From Beta vulgaris subsp. vulgaris (lineage: Eukaryota; Streptophyta; Magnoliopsida; Caryophyllales; Amaranthaceae): a stretch of DNA of 64,000 bases. The translations under genes were made by a program, and so were the position numbers. Every line of letters starts with the position of its first letter. Within the stretch, counting starts at the first letter, position 1. The stretch is taken from positions 58,968,622 through 59,032,621 of the forward strand of contig NC_079202.1 of NCBI RefSeq assembly GCF_026745355.1. The letters are read 5' to 3'. Shown here piece after piece: positions 35,260 through 48,359 of this stretch. The notes beneath the pieces are model-generated. The model saw nothing but the letters and a program-made list of their open reading frames with translations. It did no database searches and had not been told where the DNA came from.

Positions 35260-37888
35260 TGTAACACCCCCAAAATCCATACACGTCTAAAGCTACGTCG
35301 CATCGACTTTGGGAGTGTTACCGCCGCGATGGAACGCAAGGCATAATTAGAAATACGGTAACTCAAATTCATTGTCTCAAAACCAAATTGCAGCGGAATA
35401 GAAAATGTAAATACAACTCGGGAATCATAGTTGACCCCTCTTTATTCAAACTCAAACCATGTAACAATGTTCTATAAAATTCAGTAATAATCAAACCAAA
35501 AGTTAACTCCAAACTACAGTCTAGCCCCCTTATGCTTGATGTCATGCAGCAGCACCAGCTCACCTAGTCTGCTCCCCATTGAAGTGTCAATAGTTCATCA
35601 CAGGACAACAAACACATAATAACACACAGAGTCAGCTATGCTGAGTACGTAATGAACCATTGAAACTATATGAATATAAATGATGCATACATTACAACTG
35701 TTATATGATCCTACGTTATCTCACATCCTTTAATCTTTCATTATTTGGCATCGAACGGGCACCGTCATCTTACTAGAATCATACGGGCTACTGAATCCTT
35801 AATAGACAACTTGGTCTATTAGATGAAATGCAAATACGGTTTTGTTCCGTCTCACACCCATCACCTTAGTATGCATACCCCCAAGATCGAACGGAACCTT
35901 CCGCCTACTTGAGTTATCAAAATATAAGGACACTACTGTCGTCACAGTAGGCCTGCGTAGGAGTGTAGGACAAGTCCCACACTCCCCCATTGTTCTATAC
36001 TTGTAGGGAGTCCAACTACAAGTATCGCCATAATCTTCTTTTATTACCAATCATTCTTTTATAACTTTAAGGAGTCATTTACATACTCTCTTAATTACCA
36101 AACTCAATCTTATCCCTAGTAACACTCTTGTTACTCTATAGATCAGATTAATAATGCTGATGTTACACTACGATAGAACTTCGCATTTCAATGCAACATA
36201 TTTCAATGCATCATATTGATTTCACGTTATAACGTCTAACCAAACAATCACAATCAAATGTTCCCTATCATGGTACTAGGTTCCAATAACATGAACTGCA
36301 ACCTAAACATGAATACTAAGCTTTGAAAGTAAACTGGTACGCGTACGTACCTTGTAGCGGAGAATTTTCGCTGACTTAATAGAACGAGCCGCTTATGAAA
36401 TTGGGACCTAAATCGTTAAAACAAAGCTTTAGTGTTACGTCCTTATAACACTAACAACTACTACGTACTAAGACATAACGATCTAACGATTCGAATTACG
36501 TAATAGTTAAAACCTTATTCCAGAACTTTCGTTATAATTCTAATCTAGTGAATTTAACGTCTTTTAGAAGTCAGATTAGTGAGTAACTAAGTTAGTTAGT
36601 AACATTAGTCCACTGTTTTACCCATCCAAAATGTCATAAGTTCAGCCTGTCTTATGTCCAAAAGTCAAGTCATATGTCCAAAAGTAAGTCATATGTCCAA
36701 AAGTAAGTCATATGTCCAAAAAGTAGGTTCCATGTCCAAAAGTAAGTTCCATGTCCAAAAGTAAGTCATAAGTCCCAAAGTCAGATTTCATGAAACAGGT
36801 TACTCATGAAACGGTAATAATTGTAACTAATAATAATACACACGTCTCCTGCTTTTATCTTATTCCAATTACAAACCTAACCAGAATTTTTACTTAAAAC
36901 AGAACAATAACTTAACTGGTTAAACAATCTAATAATTTACTAAACACTCTAAAATACTAATTATTAAATTACAAACCTTACTTAATTATGAAAACAGTAA
37001 ATATAAGTAATAAAACTGATATAATAATTTAGGTACATAATAGGGAATACCGCTAAATTCGCCGGCGAAAGAACTCCGGTGACCGAAGCACCACGCCACA
37101 CGTCGCACAGTAGCCTCGCCCGGTTTCGCTCGTCCCACGGACACCCACACCAGCCTTGCTGGTTCGCACAATCCTCGCGCAACTCTCGAACACCCTCGTG
37201 CGACGGAACTCGCACAAACCACGAACAAATTTCGAACACCCTCGTGCGACGGAACTCGCACAACCCACGAACAATACCGACGACGATTTCTCGCAGCCTC
37301 TCGAACACCGCCCAGCACTCGCACACCCTCAGCTTTGTCGCGCGGCTACACTCGCACGACCCCGACCCTTCGCGCGCTCGAACCACAAACACGAACACCC
37401 TCGTTGCTCGCACCAAACTCTCGAACCGCACAAAACCTTCGACCCCTTCGCACCACACCCTCGCCTGAATTCGCACAACCGCAGGCGACTAGAAGGAGGA
37501 GGCGAGAGGAAACTTCAGCGAGGGTTTGAGAGAGAATCCGAAGAGAAAGATAGAAATCTGAAAGAGAGAGAAGAAAATTCGAAAGAGAGAAAGGAGAGAT
37601 ATAAAAATCGGCTGAGGAGAGAGAATGAAAGGAAGGTCGGCTGGGAGAGGGAGAAGAAGAGGGTTTAGGGTTTTCTGAAATTCCCTCCTTTTTTTTTATA
37701 CTCCCTTCAAAAGATAGTCACCCTAGGTCAAGTGAAGATTAGGTTATTCTTTTAAAACTCCGAAAATTCCTAACAAATTCATACTAACAATAATTTATTC
37801 CTATTAATTTGTAAATAAATTAAAATACCTTTTTATTAATTCTTTTATATTTTCTTAATTAGTACTTTAAAAAATACGGAGTATTACA
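35260..37888 (-). repeat. 3' LTR of the minus-strand gypsy copy
   Basis: Reads TGTAACACCCCC to GGAGTATTACA on the plus strand, 2629 bp. It is followed on its inner side by the complement of the polypurine tract (GGCTTCCCCCTTAAAAG). Confidence 0.95.
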
Positions 37889-38086
37889 GGCTTCCCCCTT
37901 AAAAGAAGTTTCGTCCCGAAACTTTGAGGTAGCCCGTCTTAACGACGATCTTTTGCACTTCTAAGTCCCAAATTTCACAAGCGTTTTCTAACGTTCACAC
38001 AATAGATAAGCAGTTTTCACACATAACTAGCATATAACTAACATAATCAACATAATTAACATACTTTAGGGTGAAAGCGCGAAATT

Positions 38087-41000
38087 CTATCGCATTCTTC
38101 CCCCCTTAAAAGAAAAGTTACGTCCCCGTAACTCACGTACCTCTTGGAAAAGCTCAGGGTACTTCAGACGCATTGCATCTTCGGCTTCCCATGTGGCTTC
38201 CTCGGTAGTTTGATTTCTCCACAACACTTTGACAATTCTGACGTCCTTATTCCTCGTACTTCGCACTTTGCGGTCTAGGATCTGGACAGGTTTCTCCTCA
38301 TAGGACAAGTTTCGTCTATCTCTACGTTTTCAGGTTCAAGGACATGTGACGCATCAGGTACGTATCTCCGGAGTTGGGATACGTGAAACACGTTATGGAC
38401 CCTTTCTAAGTCGTTGGGTAAATCCAGGCGATAAGCAACTTTCCCTACCCTCGCCAGTATCTCATAGGTCCTATGAACTTAGGGCTTAGCTTCCCCTTTT
38501 TCCCGAATCGCATCACTCCTTTCATTGGGAACACCTTAAGCAACACTTTTTCCCCAACTTCGAAATTTTCTCCCTTCGCTTCTGGTCCGCATAGGATTTT
38601 TGCCTGTCCTGTGCAGCTTAATCTTTTCTTGAATGACTCGCACTTGATCCATCGTCTCTTGAATCATATCAGGTCCTAACACTACAGTCTCACTGATGTC
38701 GTTCCAACACAAAGGGCTACGACACTTTCTCCCGTACAAGCTTCAAATGGTGCCATCTTAATACTAGCATGGTAGCTGTTGTTGTATGAGAATTCTATGA
38801 GGTCCAAATGGTCTTCCCATGACCCTTGGTATTCTAAAGCACATGCTCGCAACATGTCCTCTAAGGTCTGAATAGTTCGTTCGGTTTGACCATCGGTAGC
38901 TGGGTGAAAGGCTGTACTCATTAATAGCTCACTACCAAATGCTTCCTGGACCTTTTTCCAGAAATTCGACAGGAATCGAGATCTCGATCTGATATATACT
39001 TGTGGGTACTCCATGCAATCGAATGACATTTTTCACATAAGCCTTGGCTAAGGCTTCCATACTCCACGTATCTTTCATAGGTATGAACCTTGCTGTCTTG
39101 GTTAGTCTATCCACTATCACCCAAATGGTATTATTGCCTCCCCGACTCCTAGGTAAGGCGACAACGAAGTCCATGGATATCGAGTCCCATTTCCATGTCG
39201 GAATGTCTAAGGGTTGAATCTTTCCCTGAGGTCTCTTGTGTTCACTTTTGACTTTCTGGCATGTTAAGCATTTGGAAACAAACTCAGCTACTGCTCTCTT
39301 CATACCAGGCCACCAAAACATCTTCTTGAGGTCCTTATACAACTTATCTCCCCCTGGGTGGACAGAATACGTCGTGTTATGACCCTCGCTCATTATCTTT
39401 TGTTTCAGCTCTTCACACTTTTGTGGCACGCACCACCTACCCTTATATCGTATGCTTCCATCCTCATGGATCGCAAACCCCTCTGCTTTGCCCTCCTTAA
39501 GCTTTGCCTTGACTCGCTCAAGTTTCACATCCCCAGGTTGACTCGCCCTTATCTCTTCTAGGAAGTTAGGTTCGATGGTTAGGGCACTCAGCAATCTTTC
39601 TACCTCCCCTTCATGAACAACTTCTATCTGAAGTCTAGAGAATTCCTCACAAAGTTTGTCGGCAACGACTAATGTATTCAGGCTATGGCTAGACTTGCGA
39701 CTTAACGCATCAGCAACAACGTTGGCTTTACCCTCATGGTATTGGATGTCTAAGTCATAGTCCTTGATGAGCTCTAACCATCTCCGCCTCATGTTGAGGT
39801 CTTTCTGGGTGAAGATATATTTAAGGCTTTTGTGATCGGTGAAGATACGGCAGGTTACCCCATAGAGGTAGTGTCTCCAGATTTTGAGTGCAAATACTAT
39901 GGCGGCCAATTCTAGGTCATGTGTTGGGTAATTGACTTCATATGGCTTCAACTGTCGGGACGCATAAGCTATAACTTTCCCGTTTTGCATCAGAACACAA
40001 CCCAACCCTTTTTGGAGCATCACTATACACATCATATCCTCGTTCCCATTAGGCAAGGTTAGGACAGGGGCTGAGGTTAACCTCCTTTGAGTGTTTGGAA
40101 GGCCTTCTCACTGTCCTCATTCCAGGTAAACCTACAATCCTTCTTCATCAGGTTTGTCATAGGTTTGCTATTTTGGAGAAGTCTTTCACAAATCTCCTAT
40201 AGTAACCGGCTAAACCCAAGAAACTTCTTATATCCGTGACATTCTTTGGGGTAGGCCATTCACTCACGGCTTTGATTTTCGCAGGATCGACTGATACACC
40301 CTCCTTAGAGATAAAATGACCCAAAAATGACACTCTTTCCAACCAAAATTCACATTTCGAAAACTTTGCATAAGTTGGTTGTCCCTAAGTGTCTGCAAAA
40401 TGACCTCAAATGATCCTCATGTTCCTCCTTGTTCTTAGAATAGATCAGGATATCGTCTATGAATACACGACGAATTTGTCTAGGTAGGGTCGGAAAATTC
40501 TATTCATAAGGTCCATGAAAACTGCAGGTGCATTGTTAACCCAAAAGGCATAACCGTAAACTCGTAGTGGCCATATCTGGTTCGAAAGGCAGTCTTAGGT
40601 ATATCATGATCAACAATCCTCAACTGATGGTAACCAGACCTTAAGTCATTTTGGAGAACATCCCCGCACCCTGAAGTTGGTCGAACAAATCATCAATCCT
40701 AGGTAATGGATACTTGTTTTTCACAGTGACATTGTTCAACTCCCGGTAGTCTATACATAACCTCAAGCTACCATCCTTCTTTTTCACAAATAAGACGGGT
40801 GCTCCCCATGGCGACATGCTAGGTCTAATATACCCTTTGTCTAGTAGTTCCTCTAACTGGTTCTTTAACTCATTCATTTCTGCCGGAGCCATCCGATATG
40901 GGGCTTTCGAAATGGGTCCAGTCCCAGGTACTAGGTCAACGGTGAACTCTACATCTCTCCTTGGAGGCATACCAGGTATTTCCTCAGGAAAGACATCCTG

Positions 41001-41593
41001 GAATTCTCGGACTATGGGCACATCTTCAGGCCTTAACGGATCATCCTCCATTCTTCTCACTGAACACATAAATAGGGGCCAACCCTTGTCTACGTAGTTC
41101 TTAAGTTGTAACGCATTGATAACTTTAATTCCTGGTTCTCGAGGTATTCTCCTATATGACACTCTTTTCCCGAAGGGTCCTTTAGTTCCACTTTCTGCGC
41201 ATCGCAATCTATCTTAGCCATGTACTTCCCAAGCCAATCCATCCCCAGAATGATATCTAGGTTCGATAAGTTAAACTCTATCAGATCAGAGGGAAAGTAT
41301 CCCTCACCTATCTTTAATGGCACTTTTAGGAATCTTTTAGAACAGTTAACAGTCTCCCCAGATGGAATGACTATAGGCATAGAAATCGACTCAGACTCGA
41401 CCAATGTTAAATTTCTAACAGTTGCATGGGCAATAAATGACAAGGATGCTCCAGAATCAAATAAAACTTTAACAGGAGTGGAGTTGATAGAAAATGTACC
41501 CGTGACAACGTCTCTACGAGCCTCTTCTTCTCTAGCCGTCATCATGTACAGCTTCCCTTTGCCCTTATCTTGGGAACTAGTTGCATTGTTCAC
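38087..41593 (-). pseudogene. pol: pol of the minus-strand gypsy copy, frameshifted
   Basis: Read leftward: protease (LFDSGASLSF, about 41450), reverse transcriptase (about 40990-40160, with the FIDD box near 40455), then RNase H and integrase in one 374-codon open stretch (40056-38932), and integrase C-terminus and chromodomain (38739-38087, ending YPELFQEV). Apparent one-base indels occur near 41170, 40655, 40470, 40085, 38995, 38700 and 38310. Several lie in short homopolymers, and the plus-strand copy is intact at many of these places, so part of the damage may be sequencing error. Enzyme roles are those of any Ty3/gypsy polyprotein. Confidence 0.9.
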
Positions 41594-41635
41594 ATTAGAG
41601 ACTTGTTGCTGGTGTTGGTAGCGGGCTTGGAATAG

Positions 41636-42675
41636 TTAGAATTCCCATTGTAATTCCTCCCCCGTTACCATTCCCGTTACCATTTCCGTTTCGGGGCTTG
41701 TCCCCATAGTTCCCCTTCCTTTGGCCATTGGGTTTAGCTTGTTTTTCGAATAGCATTCATAGGCTCTATGCCCCATCTTCCCACATTCCCGGCATTCAAC
41801 CTTGTTACCCTCACAATCCTTACCAGGATGGTTGTTAGGGCACTTTCTACACCGATATACACGCTCAGGTCTGCGGTTATTGGTGTTGTTGTTGCGGTTG
41901 TTGTTGGGATTAGGGTTATTGTTGGGTCCCTTACCAAAATTTCTCTGAGGGTTTTGATTATTCTGGTTCCCGTTGTGCTTTTTCTCAAACTTTTGGCCCT
42001 CAGGGTTTGGGTTATCCTTACGTTTCTCGCCAAGCTTACCCCCTTCCTCCCTCTTCCTGATAGCATAAAGGTGGGCAGCTTTGCCAAACACATGGTCCAG
42101 AGAGGTGAATGTATCTCCCCCCAGTCTACCCTGCAGGTCAAGGGTAAGTCCCAATTCAAAACGTGAGGCTTTAGCCTCCTCAGTAGGGGCAATCTCTGGG
42201 GCAAACCTCATTAGTTCTATAAATTTTCGGTAATACTCCTCGACAGACATGTTCCCTTGCTCCAGCATCATAAACTCCTGGGCTTTTTGTTTCTTAAGAT
42301 ACAGAGGGTAGTACTTGTCTCTTAGGGCCTTTTTAAAGTTTCCCACCCGAAACCCGGTTGGCTGAGAAGGTTGTCCTTAGCCTGGGTCCACCAGAAATGG
42401 GCATCCCCCTGCAGATAGTAACTAGCTAAGGGCACGGTTTTCTCGTCAGGACAGGATAAGGTGAAGAAAAGCTTATCAAATTCCCCAACCCAGTTTTCCA
42501 ACTCTTCAGGTCCCCCTTTTCCATTTAGTATAGGTGGGTTCCTACGGGCCACTTTTTCAGATAGGTCCCCATCCCGGCTGTGACCTTGGGCTAAGTTGGC
42601 AGTAATCTGTACTAGGTCACGTATCGATTGCTCGATGTTAAGAGAGGTGTCAGGGGCGCCTCCCGATCGAACCAT
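41636..42675 (-). pseudogene. gag: gag of the minus-strand gypsy copy, one frameshift
   Basis: The ATG at 42675 lies behind an acceptor-like TTAATTTCAG. Gag motifs match those of the plus copy. A missing T near 42340 (in a T/A run) moves the frame; beyond it 236 codons are open and include the whole linker and the CCHC knuckle CRECGKMGHRAYEC. A second Cys/His cluster (CRKCPNNHPGKDC) precedes the knuckle. Confidence 0.88.
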
Positions 42676-42897
42676 TCTGCGCTGAAATTAACATAGTAGC
42701 TATTTCAGTGACTTACACATAATTTGTTTTAACTTATTCAACGAATACACATTTAACATATAAACATATATTGCGAACACCTTTAAGTCTGTACTGACTT
42801 GCATTACAATCATCCAAAAGAAGATGCCATAATTAACAATAAAAGATAACACTACGCGCTATTATTGAAAATGGAATGTAATGTTTGTAAAGAAATA

Positions 42898-43018
<121 letters not shown>

Positions 43019-43135
43019 CAAATAATGTTACTCCCTAATCGGCATGCAAGCCTTATTATCCCTAACATAACAAATGAACAAAAACGATCAAAATAAAACA
43101 AAAAAATCCTAATCCTACATATATGCTCACAAGAA

Positions 43136-44056
43136 CTATGGGCTAAGGCGGTGAGCTTCATCCTCTGATCCAGAATCCTCCATCCCTCCATCAAGGTCAA
43201 TCACATCTGCCTCAGGCTCGCCGTCCTCAAAGAATATATCCTCTAGTATGGGTCCTTGGTCTTCCTCGGGGATCTCTTCCTCGATGGGATCCTCCTCCTC
43301 AATGGGATCCTCCTCCTCAATGGGATCCTCCTCCTCAATGGGATCCTCCTCCTGAACAGGATTCTCATCCTCAACAGGGTCTTCATTCTCAGCAGGGTCC
43401 TCTTCCTCAACTGGTACATCCTCTAGTGGAGGTGGCTCATCATCATCATCCTCCCCATGTAACCCTGGTACAACCTGGACTCCACCCAACACTATAATGA
43501 AGGTCCTATTGTTCCTTTCATCATCGGAGACGTAAGTGACTGTCCTAAGATTCTGAAAGTCATCAGCTAATAACTCATCCTCAAATGGCTGGTATCTTGG
43601 CCTCTTTGCCACAGGTGCTGATGGCGGTTCAGGTATGACCCCTGGGTTCTCAGAATTCCCATCTATGGCCCTATTGCTCGAACTTTCCCCTTCAGATGAA
43701 GTAGAAGGGTTTTGACCCCTGGTTTCACGAACCCTCCACTCATTCTTGTAGTATTTAAGGTCAGTGAGGAAGTGCTTTTCGGAAGGGAGGTTCTGGTATC
43801 CGTAGGTATGCTTATTCCTATTGAAATACCCCTCTGTAGTCCACATATCCCCATACCTACGATGAACAAATCTATATGGCTCTATGTCTGGAACATAACG
43901 AAGCATGAAGTGTATCCTAGAGCCCTCAGATCGTAACCACTGTTCCCCTTGCATAATTCTGTAATCCATAGCAGACTTCATTTTAAAGAACCACATATCC
44001 CAGTCTTCCCCTACTTGTTTCATCAAAAAGTCCTTACAACCTATGTCGTGAACCAT
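43136..44056 (-). CDS. Extra ORF of the gypsy element, acidic protein of unknown function
   Basis: The ATG at 44056 directly follows TTTTTACTTTCGCAG, a textbook 3' splice site. The open frame gives 306 residues. The N-terminal 130 residues are globular and rich in aromatic residues (DWDMWFFKMKSAMDYR, RYVPDIEPYRFVHRRYGDMW, YFNRNKHTYGYQNLPSEKHF). A Ser-rich linker contains a basic KRPRYQPF stretch. The C-terminal third is strongly acidic with four DPIEEE repeats. I do not recognise the family. It lies in sense between the primer-binding site and gag. Extra ORFs before gag are known in other plant gypsy lineages (for example Ogre), but not as a usual part of chromoviruses. It is uninterrupted here while gag and pol are not. 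It may be expressed from a spliced leader, or be a captured host fragment. Confidence 0.7.
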   Translation of the reverse strand: MVHDIGCKDFLMKQVGEDWDMWFFKMKSAMDYRIMQGEQWLRSEGSRIHFMLRYVPDIEPYRFVHRRYGDMWTTEGYFNRNKHTYGYQNLPSEKHFLTDLKYYKNEWRVRETRGQNPSTSSEGESSSNRAIDGNSENPGVIPEPPSAPVAKRPRYQPFEDELLADDFQNLRTVTYVSDDERNNRTFIIVLGGVQVVPGLHGEDDDDEPPPLEDVPVEEEDPAENEDPVEDENPVQEEDPIEEEDPIEEEDPIEEEDPIEEEIPEEDQGPILEDIFFEDGEPEADVIDLDGGMEDSGSEDEAHRLSP

Positions 44057-44390
44057 CTGCGAAAGTAAAAACAAAATAGAATAGTCTAAGTTTTTGTAAA
44101 GAGGTAAATGCTCATTTCGATCAATAAAATAGTTTTTTATACTTAAATAAGTTTTGAGTCTAATCAATTTAGGCCTATCTTTGTACACCCTCTTAATCTA
44201 GTCACATTTGAAGATTTCAAGAATCTTTCACCATTTCAATTACACAGAGAGCACATACAAGTTCGAGATACAAACAAGGTGCAATGATAACATGCCTATG
44301 ACTTAATGCACATGACATGATCTATATGCTCCTAGCCCATACTACCCATTTTGAAATCGTTTCGAAAACGTCTTTGAAAATAGGAGCTTC

Positions 44391-44404
44391 TGGCTCTGAT
44401 ACCA
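44391..44404 (-). other. Primer-binding site (initiator Met tRNA)
   Basis: The minus strand reads TGGTATCAGAGCCA, complementary to the 3' end of plant initiator tRNA-Met, four bases inside the 5' LTR. This sets orientation and the LTR border. It is not a tRNA gene. Confidence 0.95.
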
Positions 44405-44408
44405 GTTT

Positions 44409-47043
44409 TGTAACACCCCCAAAATCCATACACGTCTAAAGCTACGTCGCATCGACTTTGGGAGTGTTACCGCCGCGATGGAACGCAAGGCATAATTAGA
44501 AATACAGTAACTCAAATTCATTGTCTCAAAACCAAATTGCAGCGGAATAGAAAATGTAAATACAACTCGGAATCATAGTTGACCCCTCTTTATTCAAACT
44601 CAAACCATGTAACAATGTTCTATAAAATTCAGTAATAATCAAACCAAAAGTTAACTCCAAACTACAGTCTAGCCCCCTTATGCTTGATGTCATGCAGCAG
44701 CACCAGCTCACCTAGTCTGCTCCCCATTGAAGTGTCAATAGATCATCACAGGACAACAAACACATAATAACACACAGAGTCAGCTATGCTGAGTACGTAA
44801 TGAACCATTGAAACTATATGAATATAAATGATGCATACATTACAACTGTTATTGATCCTACGTTATCTCACATCCTTTAATCTTTCATTATTTGGCATCG
44901 AACGGGCACCGTCATCTTACTAGAATCATACGGGCTACTGAATCCTTAATAGACAACTTGGTCTATTAGATGAAATGCAAATACGGTTTTGTTCCGTCTC
45001 ACACCCATCACCTTAGTATGCATACCCCCAAGATCGAACGGAACCTTCCGCCTACTTGAGTTATCAAAATATAAGGACACTACTGTCGTCACAGTAGGCC
45101 TGCGTAGGAGTGTAGGACAAGTCCCACACTCCCCCATTGTTCTATACTTGTAGGGAGTCCAACTACAAGTATCGCCATAATCTTCTTATTACCAATCATT
45201 CTTTTATAACTTTAAGGAGTCATTTACATACTCTCTTAATTACCAAACTCAATCTTATCCCTAGTAACACTCTTGTTACTCTATAGATCAGATTAATAAT
45301 GCTGATGTTACACTACGATAGAACTTCGCATTTCAATGCAACATATTTCAATGCATCATATTGATTTCACGTTATAACGTCTAACCAAACAATCACAATC
45401 AAATGTTCCCTATCATGGTACTAGGTTCCAATAACATGAACTGCAACCTAAACATGATACTAAGCTTTGAAAGTAAACTGGTACGCGTACGTACCTTGTA
45501 GCGGAGAATTTTCGCTGACTTAATAGAACGAGCCGCTTATGAAATTGGGACCTAAATCGTTAAAACAAAGCTTTAGTGTTACGTCCTTAATAACACTAAC
45601 AACTACTACGTACTAAGACTATAACGATCTAACGATTCGAATTACGTAATAGTTAAAACCTTATTCCAGAACTTTCGTTATAATTCTAATCTAGTGAATT
45701 TAACGTCTTTTAGAAGTCAGAGTTAGTGAGTAACTAAGTTAGTTAGTAACATTAGTCCACTGTTTTACCCATCCAAAATGTCATAAGTTCAGCCTGTCTT
45801 ATGTCCAAAAGTCAAGTCATATGTCCAAAAGTAAGTCATATGTCCAAAAGTAAGTCATATGTCCAAAAAGGTAGGTTCCATGTCCAAAAGTAAGTTCCAT
45901 GTCCAAAAGTAAGTCATAAGTCCCAAAGTCAGATTTCATGAAACAGGTTACTCATGAAACGGTAATAATTGTAACTAATAATAATACACACGTCTCCTGC
46001 TTTTATCTTATTCCAATTACAAACCTAACCAGAATTTTTACTTAAAACAGAACAATAACTTAACTGGTTAAACAATCTAATAATTTACTAAACACTCTAA
46101 AATACTAATTATTAAATTACAAACCTTACTTAATTATGAAAACAGTAAATATAAGTAATAAAACTGATATAATAATTTAGGTACATAATAGGGTATACCG
46201 CTAAATTCGCCGGCGAAAGAACTCCGGTGACCGAAGCACCACGCCACACGTGCGCACAGTAGCCTCGCCCGGTTTCGCTCGTCGCCCACGGACACCCACA
46301 CCAGCCTTGCTGGTTCGCACAATCCTCGCGCAACTCTCGAACACCCTCGTGCGACGGAACTCGCACAAACCACGAACAAATTTCGAACACCCTCGTGCGA
46401 CGGAACTCGCACAACCCACGAACAATACCGACGACGATTTCTCGCAGCCTCTCGAACACCGCCCGCACTCGCACACCCTCAGCTTTGTCGCGCGGCTACA
46501 CTCGCACGACCCCGACCCTTCGCGCGCTCGAACCACAAACACGAACACCCTCGTTGCTCGCACCAAACTCTCGAACCGCACAAAACCTTCGACCCCTTCG
46601 CACCACACCCTCGCCTGAATTCGCACAACCGCAGGCGACTAGAAGGAGGAGGCGAGAGGAAACTTCAGCGAGGGTTTGAGAGAGAATCCGAGAGAGAAAG
46701 ATAGAAATCTGAAAGAGAGAGAAGAAAATTCGAAAGAGAGAGAAGGAGAGATATGAAAAATCGGCTGAGGAGAGAGAATGAAAGGGAAGGTCGGCTGGGA
46801 GAGGGAGAAGAATAGGGTTTAGGGTTTTCTGAAATTCCCTTCCTTTTCTTTTTATACTCCCTTCAAAAGATAGTCACCCTAGGTCAAGTGAAGATTAGGT
46901 TATTCTTTTAAAACTCCGAAAATTCCTAACAAATTCATACTAACAATAATTTATTCCTATTAATTTGTAAATAGATTAAAAATACCTTTTTATTAATTCT
47001 TTTATATTTTCTTAATTAGTATTAAAAAATACGGAGTATTACA
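44409..47043 (-). repeat. 5' LTR of the minus-strand gypsy copy
   Basis: 2635 bp, TG...CA ends, TATA box complement at 46849-46856. The GC-rich part at 46200-46650 contains long open frames on both strands that resemble no protein. Confidence 0.95.
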
Positions 47044-47170
47044 ATTATCTGCAATTTTACATTATTTGATTTGCAAAGGAGTGTAAAATCATTTTTACTA
47101 GGCGTAAGATTAATCTATCAATGATGAAAAACCATTCCTATTCCTTATCTCTCTTTGTATACTCCTCTCA

Positions 47171-47434
47171 TCTATACTAATATATTAAAAGGCGTGCATA
47201 AACCAGGAACGGTGCCACGTGGCGCTCTCCCTAAGGAGTTTTAGTTCATGTAATCCATGTACAATAAAAAAAATTAGAAATTGCATAGTATAGGTTTTGA
47301 TCCCGTGACCTCAAGTTCATGTACTAAAGTTTTAACCACTAGACCAAGTTGTATTTAGTGTTATCATATCAAAGTACAATATTAATAAATGAAATTTATT
47401 CTTACCCGGGACATAGCCCGGGCCTAATAACTAG
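47171..47434 (+). mobile_element. Non-autonomous Helitron, 264 bp
   Basis: 5' end TCTATACTAATATATTAAAAGG after an A. 3' end has the hairpin CCCGGGacatagCCCGGG (47405-47422) eight bases before CTAG, followed by T. These are the standard Helitron ends and the A/T insertion site. Too short to code for RepHel. It lies 127 bp beyond the gypsy insertion. Confidence 0.92.
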
Positions 47435-48359
47435 TTACCTCCTTATTTTCTGTTTTATTTTCCTTTCGTTTAATCATTTTTCTTACATGGAACTAAACGA
47501 CTGAAAACTAATTATGGAATTGTGTTTTTATTGTAAATTGTTTTTCATGAAAATCATTTAACACTGATAATGTTTTACACCCAACCAAATAGAGCTTTAG
47601 TGAAACAAAAAAAAGTATGATTTTTAATGGTAATTAATAAACATAATGAGTTGTGAAATGCTAGAATGGGGAAGATACAGAAAATTGGTTGTAACTTGTA
47701 ATTCAAAGCGTTTCTGGAACTATTGTATAGGAATAAAATGCCCTCTTGTTTGTTTAAGGGGATTATTTAAGTGTTCGGCTATGCTGTGCATCATTGTATT
47801 CCCTCGCGTTCAACTTTACTGCAGTTTTCTTGCTGAGGAAACTTAGTTATGACTGATATGCTTAAGAGCCAGACGTTCCCTTCAACCTCTGTACTAGGTG
47901 ATTTACGATAGGAATTAGATAATGAGCTGCTTTAGATCAACTGTTTTAGCGGTTTCGAGTTGAATAGATTTGATTTGAAGGCAATGAGGGATGTAATTTG
48001 GTTATTTGCACTATTCTTAGGTATACTCTCCCTGCCTGATGGTTATTCTTGAAGTGAAATTTGATATCAAAAGTTGTAGCTTACATGTAATTTCATAAAT
48101 AATAAATGTCTGCCTCCAATGCTGAATTTGTGTTGAAGGTGATGTTTTTTCTTTTTTGTATGATAAGGTAGCCGCTTGAGATCAATTGTTATCCTTTACA
48201 AGCTCATATTTGTTTGTGCGCAAAAGGTAGTAAATTTATTTGTGTGTTTCATGAACACTTAGGAAGCATTAAATTATAAGTTGTGTAGATTGAATTGCTG
48301 GAACTGCTTGAAGGAAGCATCTTTGTGGCACTCTTAAGACTTTTGAGGCATATGTGCAG

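Noticed and set aside
41220..42166. Open frames on the plus strand opposite gag and protease (41220-41621, 41768-42166)
   Set aside because: Shadow frames of the minus-strand gag-pol; similar shadows occur opposite the plus-strand copy.
44391..44404. tRNA-Met-like sequence
   Set aside because: Only 14 bases complementary to the tRNA 3' end, at the expected primer-binding position; not a tRNA gene.
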